Assembly (NCBI GenBank): GCA_964580585.1
Contig: CAZOKZ010000015.1
Coordinates: 1-64,000, forward strand
Direction: 5' to 3'
Source: CAZOKZ01 sp964580585
GTDB taxonomy: Bacteria > Sumerlaeota > Sumerlaeia > SLMS01 > JAHLLQ01
Length of the DNA stretch: 64,000 bases
In this document: one piece after another, positions 17,882 through 28,058 of the stretch
Numbering within the stretch: position 1 is the stretch's first letter
Layout of the letters: every line of letters starts with the position of its first letter
Notes under the pieces: model-generated
What the model was told of the DNA's origin: nothing
The model's database searches: none
Seen by the model: only the letters and a program-made list of their open reading frames with translations
Translations under genes and position numbers: made by a program

Positions 17882-18313
17882 ATGAACACTGATTTAATTG
17901 AAATTACAACCGATCGATTAAGTATGGATCGCGTGTTGGAGGCAATCGGCCATCCGGTAGGTGTCGATGCGCCCGCGGGCGAAGACCCCGAGGCGGGGGC
18001 CTTGGTTACTTTTTCCGGTATCGTTCGGGCCACAGAGGGCAAGGAACAGATTGAGCATTTGGATTACACCCATTATCCGAACATGGCGGAGAAAGAACTG
18101 GGGAAACTGATAGCCGAAGCCCGACGCCGCTGGCCGCTTCATCGTGTGGCATTGGTCCATCGTGTAGGTCCGGTAAAAGTCGCCGAAGCCTCGGTCATCG
18201 TCGCTGTCAGTGCCGGCCATCGATCCGAAGCATTCGATGCGGCTCGATTTCTGATCGACGAATTGAAAAAATCCGTACCGATTTGGAAGGCAACACCATC
18301 ATCACTTGACTAA
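17882..18313 (+). CDS. moaE: molybdopterin synthase catalytic subunit MoaE
   Basis: About 143 aa. MoaE transfers sulfur from MoaD thiocarboxylate to precursor Z (cPMP) in molybdenum cofactor synthesis. Family features: GALVTFSGIVRATE, LDYTHYPNMAEKEL, RVALVHRVGPVKVAEASV and the C-terminal active-site region ELKKSVPIWKAT, with the Lys pair expected of MoaE. The frame extends to 17777, but the ATG at 17882 has a GAGG site 10 bp upstream. No moaA, moaC or moaD lies nearby, so the rest of the pathway must be elsewhere. It is divergent from the secreted protein operon. Confidence 0.9.
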   Translation: MNTDLIEITTDRLSMDRVLEAIGHPVGVDAPAGEDPEAGALVTFSGIVRATEGKEQIEHLDYTHYPNMAEKELGKLIAEARRRWPLHRVALVHRVGPVKVAEASVIVAVSAGHRSEAFDAARFLIDELKKSVPIWKATPSSLD

Positions 18314-18376
18314 GCGTTACCCGTGTGCCATGCATTCGACACCTTGCCGACTGCTCTGCACGGGACGATATCTTCG

Positions 18377-19327
18377 ATGCGTGAGAACCAGCCGATGGGA
18401 AACAATACGGCCATGAGCGCCCAAAACCAAGAATTGCTACGGTCGATTCAGCAATCGAAATCCATTCGCGAAACTCGCTATCCCTGTCTTTTTCCGGGGA
18501 TGCTTCGGATATTGTTTCCGGAAAAATCCTTTGTTCCACTCAACGTCGCCGTACGCGTGGCCAACCTGAGTTGTGGCGGGGCGATGGTGGAATTACATGG
18601 CGCGAACCTCGACGAAGGGGTCGAAACCTTTAAGGGATGTTATTTCGAGTTGCGAATTGCCGTGGCGGGCACCCCGCCGATTTACGGCGTGGTGGCGCGT
18701 TCGGATTTGCAGGAAGATTGCGGTATTCTGGGCCTTCGGTTCCACCGTCCTTATCCGGAGTTAATCGGTAGCCTGATTCATCAGGAAGGCGATTACTCCA
18801 CCGACCCCACGGCATTACCGATGCCTGTTCTCGATCCTTTCGCACCGATTTCCGACGAATCGCTCATCATTATTTCCGGTCATTGCGTCGATGCCACCGA
18901 GGTTGTGGTTATCAGCGAGGATGGAATCGACCTGACCGTTCCGGTCCATCATGGTCGGTTCAGTGCAAAGCTGGAATTGACGCACCAAGAGTTCAATAAT
19001 TTCCAAATTATCGCTCGAGCAGGCCAACGCCAATCGCCGCCAATTCCACTGACGGTCGCCTATGTACCGTTGCCGTCAGACGACTTTCACTTCCACACGG
19101 AATCGTCCACCGACATGCAAGGAAATTACGTGCTGACGTTGGACTACATGGGCGCGGCATACTCGGGCGGGCGAATGCTGGCGAAGTTCGTCGAACTTAC
19201 CCCAGGTGGCAAACACGCGCGCATTTCCATTAAACTGACGTCGTCGGAAGAATACCCCGAGGATATCGCCTTGGAATTACGACGCGAGGCGGAATCGCTG
19301 AAGCGTAATTCCCGCGCGGAGGAATAA
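18377..19327 (+). CDS. PilZ domain protein
   Basis: About 316 aa from the ATG at 18377; starts at 18323, 18395 and 18413 are also in frame and no ribosome site decides. The N-terminal third looks like a PilZ (c-di-GMP receptor) domain: RETRYPCLF as a weak RxxxR-like element and VANLSCGGAMVEL matching the (D/N)xSxxG motif. The first element has only two arginines three residues apart, so c-di-GMP binding is uncertain. The rest has beta-rich segments (LIIISGHCVDATEVVVIS, NYVLTLDYMG) and a charged C-terminus. No membrane segments are seen. It follows moaE by about 60 bp. Confidence 0.72.
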   Translation: MRENQPMGNNTAMSAQNQELLRSIQQSKSIRETRYPCLFPGMLRILFPEKSFVPLNVAVRVANLSCGGAMVELHGANLDEGVETFKGCYFELRIAVAGTPPIYGVVARSDLQEDCGILGLRFHRPYPELIGSLIHQEGDYSTDPTALPMPVLDPFAPISDESLIIISGHCVDATEVVVISEDGIDLTVPVHHGRFSAKLELTHQEFNNFQIIARAGQRQSPPIPLTVAYVPLPSDDFHFHTESSTDMQGNYVLTLDYMGAAYSGGRMLAKFVELTPGGKHARISIKLTSSEEYPEDIALELRREAESLKRNSRAEE

Positions 19328-19414
19328 CACAGGGAAGCTCCCTCCCTCTATCTTTGTGTATCTTCGTTGCCTTTGCGCTATTGGGGGATTTTTTTCCCGT
19401 TTGCCCTATTCAAC

Positions 19415-21217
19415 TCAGTACGTAAAACAGGACCCACCGATAAATTCACGCAGCAGCGAATGGCGCGGTACATAATCGCCCTGGATGTCGTGAAAATAGC
19501 TGAGGAATTTAATCAGCCGAGCGGCTTCGGCATACTCTGGATGCGTGGGTTTCACGCGTTTGAGAACGGGCACCGCATAACGTTTGAGGGCGGCGATTTC
19601 GTAAGGCAGCGCCGAGTTAAAAATGGCATCGGCGTTTTCCTGATAGGGGAAGATGTTTTTTTCTTCTCCGCGACGAACCGACGGCCAACGCAACAGCGTA
19701 TCTACCGCATCGTGACCGCGATAATTGAAGTCGCGCACCATGCGGCGAATCAACCGAGCGTCGGCGGAAGAGATGCGATTGTGATCGTCGATGTTCAGGT
19801 GCGTGAGAGGGCTTGCGTAAATCTTGAATTTCAACCCATCGGGAATCGTCGGCAATAATTCGTCATTCAACCCGTGAATGCCTTCGAGAATGATCAGATT
19901 ATTCTCTTCCAGTTGCAACTCTTCTCCTGGAAAACCCCGTCCTTTGGCAAAGTTGAACTTCGGAATGCGCACCCGTTCGCCCCGTAATAACGCGCGAACG
20001 GTATCCTGGAGCCCCACGACGTCGATGGCCTGGAAAGCCTCGAAATCCAACTCGCCATTTTCATCGCGCGGCGTGTGATCGCGATCTACGAAGAAATCGT
20101 CCAACCCGATGACCACCGGGCGGTGACCGTTGACGCGCAACTGGATAGAGAGACGTTTGACCGTGGTTGTTTTTCCGGAAGCGGATGGCCCCGCGAGCAA
20201 AATGATCTTGGGCTGGCGCGGATGGTTCGTAATCATATCGGCAATGTTGGCGATACGCTTTTCGTGCAACGCTTCGGCGATCAAAACGTATTCGCGCACG
20301 CGATTTGAATCGATTAATGTGTTCAGTTGAGGAACCGTGCGCCAATCGAGGATGTTCATCCAACGCTCGTATTCGCGCAGAACGCCGAACATTTTTTCCT
20401 GTTCCCGGCTGACGGGCAGTTCGTGCGGATTGCTCGACCGCCCAAAACGCAAAACGAAACCAGGGTGCATGTGTTTGAGCTCGAAAGCCGACAAACACCC
20501 GGTCGATGGCGCCAATTGACCATAGAAATGATTGATCCGTCCGCATAACGAATAAATGGAAACTGTTTCCGCGTGCGCGTACTTCAGCAGTTCGACTTTG
20601 TCCATCATGTCGGCTTTGCGGAAAATTTCAATCGCCTTGGCAAGCGGGTATTCGCGGCGTTCGATGGGTTCGTTCGCATCGATGATTTCGTGCATGCGTT
20701 TTTCGATCGCCTGCACGTCGGCTGGACTGAGCCCCACGGCTCCGTCGCCCCGGTATTGTTCGCAATACAGTTCCCCGTAGTACCCCTGGTCCAACGAGTG
20801 ATTAATATAGACGCGCATGTCGGGAAAAAGTTCGGTTGCCGCTGCAATCAAGACAAACACCAGGCTGCGGCGAGAAATGAGCGAACCGTCGCGCGTCCCC
20901 AAGTGAATCGGAACGAGGGGACCTGACTGGTCCAACGGCCGCTGAAGCGAGGTGACCTTGTTCCGGTAACGTACCGCCACAATGGGAAGCGGCGCGGTGA
21001 GTCCAGCGTCGGCGATTACTTTTCCGGCAGGTGTATCGCGCGGCACGCGCAAATTTTTCCCATCGGGTAATTGAATCCGTACCATCCGAGTGCCCGCCAC
21101 GGGGGTTTTCTTCGGCTGAGCAGACAATGCGGCCTCGGTTTTGGCGGAACTACGCGCACGATGCGACGTAGAGGCGGAATGGGATTTGCCCGGGGACTTG
21201 CGGCGTTTGTGCGACAT
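19415..21217 (-). CDS. TGS-domain nucleoside (uridine) kinase family protein
   Basis: 600 aa with a recognisable three-part layout: an N-terminal TGS/ubiquitin-like domain (RIQLPDGKNLRVPRDTPA), a region like the threonyl-tRNA synthetase second additional domain (IEKRMHEIIDANEPIER), then a uridine-kinase P-loop domain (LLAGPSASGKTTTVKRLS near residue 345, VIGLDDFFVDRDHTPRD, LIILEGIHGLNDELLP). This is the known long nucleoside kinase family. The first 45 residues are Ser/Arg/Lys-rich and may be disordered. The ATG at 21215-21217 has a GAGGAG site; an upstream in-frame extension to 21277 is rejected. It is distinct from the kinase-aldolase fusion at 13.3-14.8 kb. Confidence 0.87.
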   Translation of the reverse strand: MSHKRRKSPGKSHSASTSHRARSSAKTEAALSAQPKKTPVAGTRMVRIQLPDGKNLRVPRDTPAGKVIADAGLTAPLPIVAVRYRNKVTSLQRPLDQSGPLVPIHLGTRDGSLISRRSLVFVLIAAATELFPDMRVYINHSLDQGYYGELYCEQYRGDGAVGLSPADVQAIEKRMHEIIDANEPIERREYPLAKAIEIFRKADMMDKVELLKYAHAETVSIYSLCGRINHFYGQLAPSTGCLSAFELKHMHPGFVLRFGRSSNPHELPVSREQEKMFGVLREYERWMNILDWRTVPQLNTLIDSNRVREYVLIAEALHEKRIANIADMITNHPRQPKIILLAGPSASGKTTTVKRLSIQLRVNGHRPVVIGLDDFFVDRDHTPRDENGELDFEAFQAIDVVGLQDTVRALLRGERVRIPKFNFAKGRGFPGEELQLEENNLIILEGIHGLNDELLPTIPDGLKFKIYASPLTHLNIDDHNRISSADARLIRRMVRDFNYRGHDAVDTLLRWPSVRRGEEKNIFPYQENADAIFNSALPYEIAALKRYAVPVLKRVKPTHPEYAEAARLIKFLSYFHDIQGDYVPRHSLLREFIGGSCFTY

Positions 21218-21414
21218 GCGAAGCTCCTCTGATCCAGGGTAAAGCGAACAATTTGAGTCGCATTGTGGAAGAAACATGCAGGCAGAATCAAGATGATAAC
21301 GCAGACTTATAGAAAACTAAAGTCGCCCATGCCGCGATTTCCCCACTTGCGCACCCGGAGAACAGAAGCAAAAAAGGGAGCCTGTATTTATCCCCTCCGC
21401 ACAAGGGACCGCGA

Positions 21415-24400
21415 TTGAGTTCGAAAATTCTCTCACTTATGTGGTGGTACGACGGCTTTGCGGCGGCGTTGCCGTGGTGGTTGGCCTGCGTTGTCATCAC
21501 GCTGGCAGCGTTGCCGTTGGCGCTGAGATGCTTTCGAGGCTTGGCAGATCGCGGCGCAGGGCTGGCACCAGGTTTCGGGCTGGCACTGACGCTTTATATG
21601 AGCTGGTGCCTGACACTGGAAAGTCCACTGAGCGGTTCGCGCTCGGTTCTCGTGCGCGGAGCCCTTCTGGCAGCAAGCGCCCTTTGCGTAGGAATCGGCA
21701 CATGGCGCCTCATGGTTCGCAAAGCCCGCCCTGGTTCCGAGGTTACCTCTCGCGAGCGCGTGGCGTTTTACTGGCCCGCTGTGTTGTTTGGACTGCTCGG
21801 CGTACTGGCGCTCCCCCACCACGGATTGACGATCTGGTTCAGCGTTCTGCTGCTGGCGATTTCGTCGGCCGTCGCCTGGCAGGGAAACACAGCGGGTTTG
21901 CGACGCGAACTGCGCCGCACGGCGGTACCGTTTTTAGTCGCGCAGGCATTGTTCCTTGTCGGGTTCGTCTTTTTCCTGAACGTGCGGTCTTACATTCCCG
22001 AAGCCACGTTCAACCCGGGAGCCTCGGGGGCGGAGAAATTCGGCAACCTGACGCATTTGAACTCCATCATGCGCTCGTCCACCATGCCGCCATCGGACGT
22101 GTGGTTCATGGGCGAACCGATCAACTATTATTACGGCGGCCATTTATTGGTCGCGACGTTGGCGAAAGCCACGGGCACCCCCGCACGATACGCGTTCAAC
22201 TACGGACTGGCGTTGATTTTCGGCCTGACGTTTTCGATGGGATTCAGCCTCGTTTTTAACCTGCTGCACGTAACGAGTATCAAGTCGTGGATACGAATCG
22301 GTAAGCTGCGCTTCGCCCGTCATCGTGGTTTAGCCTGGGGCGTGTTTGGCGCATTCGCCATTACGTTTTTCGGCAACCTGGACGCTGTGCAACAGCTTGT
22401 TACGCGCGACAGTGCAATGTTTAAGAATCAGGTGGAAACGCGCCTGACGCAGGATTGGAATAAAAAACACGGTACGCCAACTGAAAAGAGCCAGATCGAC
22501 AAACGCAATCGAGCGGTTCAACGCGAACTCTCGAAACCAGGGACCATCCTGTTCAGCCCGGAAAGCCTTTCGACCGTCGATTACTGGCGTTCGAGCCGAA
22601 CATACCATGGCGCGCCGGATTACGAACCATCCCCGCAGACAATTACCGAGTTTCCGTATTTCAGCGCTATCCTGGGCGACATGCACCCGCATCACATGGC
22701 AATTCCGTTCAGCCTGATGATTCTTTCTGCGGCGCTCTTGCTCTGTCGGCGCACGGTGCGCGCGCGCAACGATGCCGCTTGGTGGCAACGCGGCTGGGCG
22801 GCATTGCTCCTGATGGGTCTGACGATCGGGATGGTGTTTCCGGTAAATATCTGGGACGCGGTGGTCATGACACCGTTGCTTCTGGGGGCGATTCTGCTCG
22901 CACGGCGAGGTGTGGAAAGCCATCCCGCCTGGCGTTGGCTGGGGTTTTTGGGAATGTTGGTGCTGCTCAGTGCCGTATTCCTGTTTATCGGCAACAGCAT
23001 GCGAGGCGTGTTTCCGCCTTTTGCAAATCACATTGGATTTGCCGGAGCCATTGCCGTAGTTTTGATCGGCGTGTGGTCAGCCTACCGATACACGGACCGA
23101 AAAAACAGGATCATTTTAACTCTGAGCCTGTCCGGCACAGTCACACTTTTATTAATGGCTGGAGCGTGGTTCACGTATCCAAAGGCCACAAAGACAACGT
23201 GGCTCCAGTTTGATTTCGGCGATGTCGTCCAAATGTCAATTATGTCGGTCAATTGTCTTATTCTTTGTTTGTGGGCATTCAGGAGTAATTCGGCGACTCT
23301 GAAACGTTTGTGGATGGCAATTGGTATTACGTTCGGTGCGCTAACGATACTTGTGATTCTTCGTCACTCCCCTTATTGGGATAAGATATTAGTTGGAGCA
23401 CGCGATGTAATCTTGATGATGTTTATTAGTATTAGCGCGATAGCCTGGGCGCTGTGGGGCGACTCGCCACTTAAGCGCTGGTGGACGTCGGTGGGCGGAG
23501 CCTATGCGCTTTGTGGTGTGTTGGCGTTGCTGGTGATCCTGCCGTTCAAGCTGCACTTCCACACGCCGTTGTCAAAGGACGCCGAAAAAGTTATTTCGTT
23601 GAATCCTCCTCGCATGAAAGCGGGGCTTATTCAAAACTGGGACAGTTTCTGGAATCTGGTTTGGAATCAATCGCCCATCAATCCTTTCCCCGGCTATTTA
23701 CGCACCGATTTGACGGATTACTGGGTGCATTGGGGACTGTTCGCTATTCCGATTCTTTTGTTGATGGTCGCCCGTGTGCGTCGCCTGGCGCGCGGGTGGA
23801 ACGATGGACAAGGTTTTGCATTGGCGATGAGTTTACTGGCCGTGATGGGATTTGCTTTTACCTTCATGGAAAAGTGGACGGGCCCGGTTTTGCTGGCCGC
23901 CACAATCGTGTCGGTGGTGATTGCGTATCTCCGTCCCCGCCGAGGCGATGCACCGCTTTGGGTATTTATCGCGGTGGCTTTTTTCTTCCAGTTTTTTGTC
24001 GAAGTCCTGCATTTCGACGACAGCTACGTAGAAATGCTCGAACGATATAACACGCCGTTTAAAATCATGTATCCGTTGTGGCCGATTATGGCTGCGGGTT
24101 TGGTGGCGGCGTTGCGAGCAATGTTTTTGCGCTTCACACAAAGTTGCTGTCCCTCCGCCACACAACTTCGCGAAATTCCCGGCCGCACCTTTGCGATCAT
24201 GGCCATCGCTGCGGTCATCATTCCCGATCTGCTGGCTCAATGTGGGCTATGGTCGGCGGCGGCTCTTTGGTTAATTGTCATCATTGGGCTGTTGGCATTA
24301 ATTGTCATCATGCTGATCGGCGCAAAGATTACCCAACAAGAAGACATTCAACTCACCGCGTTGCAGGTACTCAATCGTGCGGCAATCGCGTTCCCCGCGC

Positions 24401-25341
24401 TGATAGTCTGCCTGATTGTATTCTGTGCAGGAATGCTTTATCCGTGGGCATCGACGGCAAACCGCACCAACAACCTGGGTGGCAGCATAGCGCAACGGTT
24501 GCATAAAAATTTCGACCCCACCATCAAATCTCAACATCAGCGCCATCTGGATGCGATTGCTTTCATCCGGCAAGACATCCAAACGGCAGACGATGCGAAA
24601 GCGATCGATTGGTTGCTGGAAAACGCAATGGATGGAGAGCGCATTCTGGAGGCACCCGCAGCGCCTGGAAAAGAAAGTTATTCGTCGGCTGGGAAATTCG
24701 CTACGACAACCGGCTTGATCGGCATGGGTGGATGGATTCATCACGAGTTGCAATGGCGCGGATGGGGGACGGATGTTACCGATGAGCTGAAAAATCGGTT
24801 CATGAAAGTCATGTCCATCTACGAATTCGGCATTTACGGCACGGCGACGAAATTGATTCCCAACGGTTCACGCGACGAGGTCGAAACGCTTATGCGTGTG
24901 GCGATGCTGCCGCGTCCTTCGAAGGAAGCCGAGGCCGCCGCGAAGGACTTTCTCGAATCGTTGGAAAAAAATAAGTCCAAACCGAATTTGCAACTCGGTA
25001 AAAAAGCGGAATCGCTCCTCGATGAGTTGGACAACGAAAATGCGGGCGAAATCAATTACACCCTGCTGACCGAATTGATTCGTCGGCATGCGTCGGCGAT
25101 TTATTCCGCGAATACCTTCGATGATGCCATCCCGAATGTTGAGGAAGTGACGATTCGAGACCTCATCGCCTTTTACGACTTGGATTATGTCATCGTGGGA
25201 AGTGAAGAACGCGCTCGTTTCCAGGACTCGCCGAACGGATTAGAGAAGTTTGAATCCTGGGAGGCTGTTTTTAACGCTGGCGGAACAACGATTTATCGCG
25301 TGCCCAATTCCATTAAACAAAAAAGGGACGAAGCAAAGTGA
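21415..25341 (+). CDS. DUF2298 (YYY) giant membrane protein
   Basis: 1308 aa with more than 20 hydrophobic segments. The hallmark of DUF2298, also named the Chlor_Arch_YYY domain, is present near residue 236: GEPINYYYGGH. FPYFSAILGDMHPHHMAIP near residue 415 is a second conserved block. These proteins are thought to act in membrane-bound glycan or lipid-linked sugar handling, resembling GT-C glycosyltransferases; no activity has been proven. The start is read as the TTG at 21415 with AAGGGA 8 bp upstream; an ATG at 21439 is the alternative. The C-terminal 350 residues are soluble-looking. The stop overlaps the start of the next gene (GTGA), so the pair is translationally coupled. Confidence 0.87.
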   Translation: MSSKILSLMWWYDGFAAALPWWLACVVITLAALPLALRCFRGLADRGAGLAPGFGLALTLYMSWCLTLESPLSGSRSVLVRGALLAASALCVGIGTWRLMVRKARPGSEVTSRERVAFYWPAVLFGLLGVLALPHHGLTIWFSVLLLAISSAVAWQGNTAGLRRELRRTAVPFLVAQALFLVGFVFFLNVRSYIPEATFNPGASGAEKFGNLTHLNSIMRSSTMPPSDVWFMGEPINYYYGGHLLVATLAKATGTPARYAFNYGLALIFGLTFSMGFSLVFNLLHVTSIKSWIRIGKLRFARHRGLAWGVFGAFAITFFGNLDAVQQLVTRDSAMFKNQVETRLTQDWNKKHGTPTEKSQIDKRNRAVQRELSKPGTILFSPESLSTVDYWRSSRTYHGAPDYEPSPQTITEFPYFSAILGDMHPHHMAIPFSLMILSAALLLCRRTVRARNDAAWWQRGWAALLLMGLTIGMVFPVNIWDAVVMTPLLLGAILLARRGVESHPAWRWLGFLGMLVLLSAVFLFIGNSMRGVFPPFANHIGFAGAIAVVLIGVWSAYRYTDRKNRIILTLSLSGTVTLLLMAGAWFTYPKATKTTWLQFDFGDVVQMSIMSVNCLILCLWAFRSNSATLKRLWMAIGITFGALTILVILRHSPYWDKILVGARDVILMMFISISAIAWALWGDSPLKRWWTSVGGAYALCGVLALLVILPFKLHFHTPLSKDAEKVISLNPPRMKAGLIQNWDSFWNLVWNQSPINPFPGYLRTDLTDYWVHWGLFAIPILLLMVARVRRLARGWNDGQGFALAMSLLAVMGFAFTFMEKWTGPVLLAATIVSVVIAYLRPRRGDAPLWVFIAVAFFFQFFVEVLHFDDSYVEMLERYNTPFKIMYPLWPIMAAGLVAALRAMFLRFTQSCCPSATQLREIPGRTFAIMAIAAVIIPDLLAQCGLWSAAALWLIVIIGLLALIVIMLIGAKITQQEDIQLTALQVLNRAAIAFPALIVCLIVFCAGMLYPWASTANRTNNLGGSIAQRLHKNFDPTIKSQHQRHLDAIAFIRQDIQTADDAKAIDWLLENAMDGERILEAPAAPGKESYSSAGKFATTTGLIGMGGWIHHELQWRGWGTDVTDELKNRFMKVMSIYEFGIYGTATKLIPNGSRDEVETLMRVAMLPRPSKEAEAAAKDFLESLEKNKSKPNLQLGKKAESLLDELDNENAGEINYTLLTELIRRHASAIYSANTFDDAIPNVEEVTIRDLIAFYDLDYVIVGSEERARFQDSPNGLEKFESWEAVFNAGGTTIYRVPNSIKQKRDEAK

Positions 25342-27884
25342 CCCCATTGTTTGGTTCCCAACCTTTATGTGAATCGCGGTCATGGTGGACACCAGGACGC
25401 GTGGCGATCTTCGTCTTGCTGATCGCGGCATGCGCCTTCACACGACTTTACGATTTGGGACAAAAAGCGATCATGCACGACGAATCGCTGTTTGTCTATT
25501 ACACCGAGTATCAGCTCCACCGCGAATTCAGTTACTTCTATCAACCGATTTTGCACGGCCCCGCAATGCTTTGGATCCAGGCATTCGTCTTCTGGGTATT
25601 CGGCGTCAGCGATTACACCATGCGATTAGGCGCGGGATTGTTGGGAATCGGGGGATTTTTTTGGATTTGGTCCATGCGACGATGGATCGGTCAAGTCGGC
25701 ATTTGGGTCGCCTTGGCATTTTATACGCTCTCCCCCACCTTGATGTTTTACCAGCGATTTTTTCGCAACGATGGTTTGTTTTTATTCGCCACATTATGGA
25801 TCGTCGCTTCGGCAGCTTGGTGGTGGCACACACGAGGTCGCGGTTGGGGCATGAGTTTAATTTTCGCCATCACGGTTTTATTTTGTAACAAAGAAAGCAG
25901 TCTCTTCATATATTTTGGCCTTGGAACCTTCCTGGTCATGTTGATTTTGCACGACCTGATTTTGCCTTTTTTCGATGGGACCTCGGTTTGCTCTATCGAA
26001 CGCAAGCGCCATGGTTTTCCCTCCGTCCCTATAACCGCTGGATTCATCTTCTTGGGAGTGACCTTGATCCTGACCCGAATTTTCGAGGGCATTTCCTACG
26101 ATGCGGACGTCGTTCAGGCACTCGGCAACGATTTCGTCTTGCATGACGTGAATTCGATTCCAATCGCCTTGGGTTATACACCGGATGCCGCCTCCAAAGC
26201 ATCAGTTTACAACCCGTGGACGTGGCGTTTTTTCTATGGTGCGTTGCTGCTGGGATCGGTTTCGTTAGGGTATATTCTGCAAGTCATCGTGGAACACGAA
26301 TGGGGACGGAGAAAGCTGGCTCTTTCGATTTGGCAGAGCATCGTGCGTTCTCGACACATCGTTATCGGAAGTTTGGCGGGTGCGTTTTTACTCTACATGA
26401 TATTGTTCACCACCGGTTTCAAAAACCCGATGGGGCCGTTCGAGATTTACAAAAAAACCCTCCAATATTGGATGGGACAGAACGCGATGCACCGTATTCG
26501 CGGGCCATTTCACATGCATCTGGTGAACCTGCTGGTGTATGAATTGCCTCTAATGCTGGGCGTTTTGGGCGGATGGTTGATCGGCGCCAGTCGCATTGCC
26601 TGGCGACGCATCACGCCGGTGAGTTTGCTGCTTGCCGCAGGAGCATTGGCCGTTTTCCACGTCTTGTTCTTCTTCCGAATCGATAATTCGATGTCCTACT
26701 TTATGACCATTGCAATCTGGACAGCCATTTTGGGATTCGCCATCATGGCGAAACCGGAAATGGGGCGCGTTCTGGCTCCAGTGGCGTTGATTGCGTTCAT
26801 CGTTTATTCGGCCATGTATTTTAACAGCTTGGAATGGACGACGTTTTTTAATACTCCCGTTTTCAAACACGGCACACAAATCGCCCCGCGTGGTGTCGAT
26901 TACATGGATCGCGGTTTGTCGGTTGAAAGCGGCATGCATTTATTCCTGATCGCGTTTTTGATTTTGATGGGAACGGTGCTGACGTGGCATTCCATCGATA
27001 AAGGTGCGCGTTTCCAGGCGTATTCGATCTGGTGGTTGGTGACAATGATCGGCGCATGTAGTTACGCGCGCGAAAAAGTACCGTGGGTGGGTATTCACAT
27101 CACATTGCCACTGGTTTTGCTGATGGGTATTTACGCGCAAAAACTCGTCGATCGTTGGCGCTTGCCTTCACTTGGATGGAAACGCCGCACAGGAGCCGTG
27201 CTGCTTGGCATCGCGTTGATATGGACGTTGAAAACATCGAACAATCTTTGTTTCCGCAATTATGACGATGTGCGCGAGCGCATGATTTTCGGACACACGA
27301 CTTCCGATGTGAAACACCATGTCGATCGGATTTATCGCGCTGTCGGGGACGCCAGCATTCGCACCTCACCGGCTAATGAAATCAACCCCAGCGCTCAATC
27401 GTGGGATCAGGAATGGTCCTACTTGTATAACGACCGCACCCACTTAAAAGATGTTCGCGTGGCGGTACTCAACGTGGAATTGGAATGGCCGTTGAGGTGG
27501 TATCTTCGCGACGTCGAATGGTCGTCAACCGTATCGCTCGAAGAAGCCGTGGACAGCCAATGGCCGTTCATTTTCCTGGACAAAAACGAAATCGACTCCG
27601 TCCCCGAATTGCGCGAGCAATACTATCTCTACACAGCCCGCAACCGCATGCACTGGGTGGCGCCTTCGCTCGATTGGAAAGCATTGGCCGACATTTGGAA
27701 AGGCACAATCCCCCGCCATAATCGCGTAGATGGAACGCCCAATCAAAATGAATACAACGACGCCAAGAAAGAATGGGCAAACGTTTGGAACTATATGATT
27801 CACCGCGATATTTTCGATAAACCCGGCAACGGATTATCGATGGTGGATTATGTGTTTGCCGTGCGAAAAGACAGCGGTTTTTAA
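25338..27884 (+). CDS. Agl23-type (TIGR03663) membrane protein, GT39-like
   Basis: 848 aa starting at a GTG overlapping the previous stop by 4 bp. The N-terminal block IMHDESLFVYYTEYQL resembles the DE-containing first periplasmic loop of GT39/PMT-type GT-C enzymes, and FYQPILHGPAMLW and YTMRLGAGLLGI match the TIGR03663 family called flippase activity-associated protein Agl23. About 12 hydrophobic segments occupy the first 650 residues, followed by a soluble domain of about 200. Agl23-like genes often travel with DUF2298 genes in archaea and Chloroflexi-like bacteria, as here. A role in protein or lipid glycosylation is inferred. Confidence 0.85.
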   Translation: MTPLFGSQPLCESRSWWTPGRVAIFVLLIAACAFTRLYDLGQKAIMHDESLFVYYTEYQLHREFSYFYQPILHGPAMLWIQAFVFWVFGVSDYTMRLGAGLLGIGGFFWIWSMRRWIGQVGIWVALAFYTLSPTLMFYQRFFRNDGLFLFATLWIVASAAWWWHTRGRGWGMSLIFAITVLFCNKESSLFIYFGLGTFLVMLILHDLILPFFDGTSVCSIERKRHGFPSVPITAGFIFLGVTLILTRIFEGISYDADVVQALGNDFVLHDVNSIPIALGYTPDAASKASVYNPWTWRFFYGALLLGSVSLGYILQVIVEHEWGRRKLALSIWQSIVRSRHIVIGSLAGAFLLYMILFTTGFKNPMGPFEIYKKTLQYWMGQNAMHRIRGPFHMHLVNLLVYELPLMLGVLGGWLIGASRIAWRRITPVSLLLAAGALAVFHVLFFFRIDNSMSYFMTIAIWTAILGFAIMAKPEMGRVLAPVALIAFIVYSAMYFNSLEWTTFFNTPVFKHGTQIAPRGVDYMDRGLSVESGMHLFLIAFLILMGTVLTWHSIDKGARFQAYSIWWLVTMIGACSYAREKVPWVGIHITLPLVLLMGIYAQKLVDRWRLPSLGWKRRTGAVLLGIALIWTLKTSNNLCFRNYDDVRERMIFGHTTSDVKHHVDRIYRAVGDASIRTSPANEINPSAQSWDQEWSYLYNDRTHLKDVRVAVLNVELEWPLRWYLRDVEWSSTVSLEEAVDSQWPFIFLDKNEIDSVPELREQYYLYTARNRMHWVAPSLDWKALADIWKGTIPRHNRVDGTPNQNEYNDAKKEWANVWNYMIHRDIFDKPGNGLSMVDYVFAVRKDSGF

Positions 27885-27911
27885 GGATGAAGGCGGAGGG
27901 ATGAAGGATGA
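27883..27911. repeat. short degenerate GGATGAAGG-type intergenic repeat
   Basis: Iterated GGATGAAGG words begin at the stop codon of the Agl23-type gene. The complementary sequence resembles TCATCCTTCATCC at 61232-61258, and a related TTCATCCTTTC lies at 28041-28051. It is probably a dispersed intergenic repeat and may help end convergent transcription. Confidence 0.4.
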
Positions 27912-28058
27912 CGAAATCGAGGTGCAAGTTGCCCAATGTCGAAATGAGAATTTAATGATTCCTGAGTTCAAACTGCCAGGCATAAGGGCGAATATCTAGA
28001 AAACACCCATACGCGCTCAGTAATCCCTCGTCCCTTATCGTTCATCCTTTCTAACATT

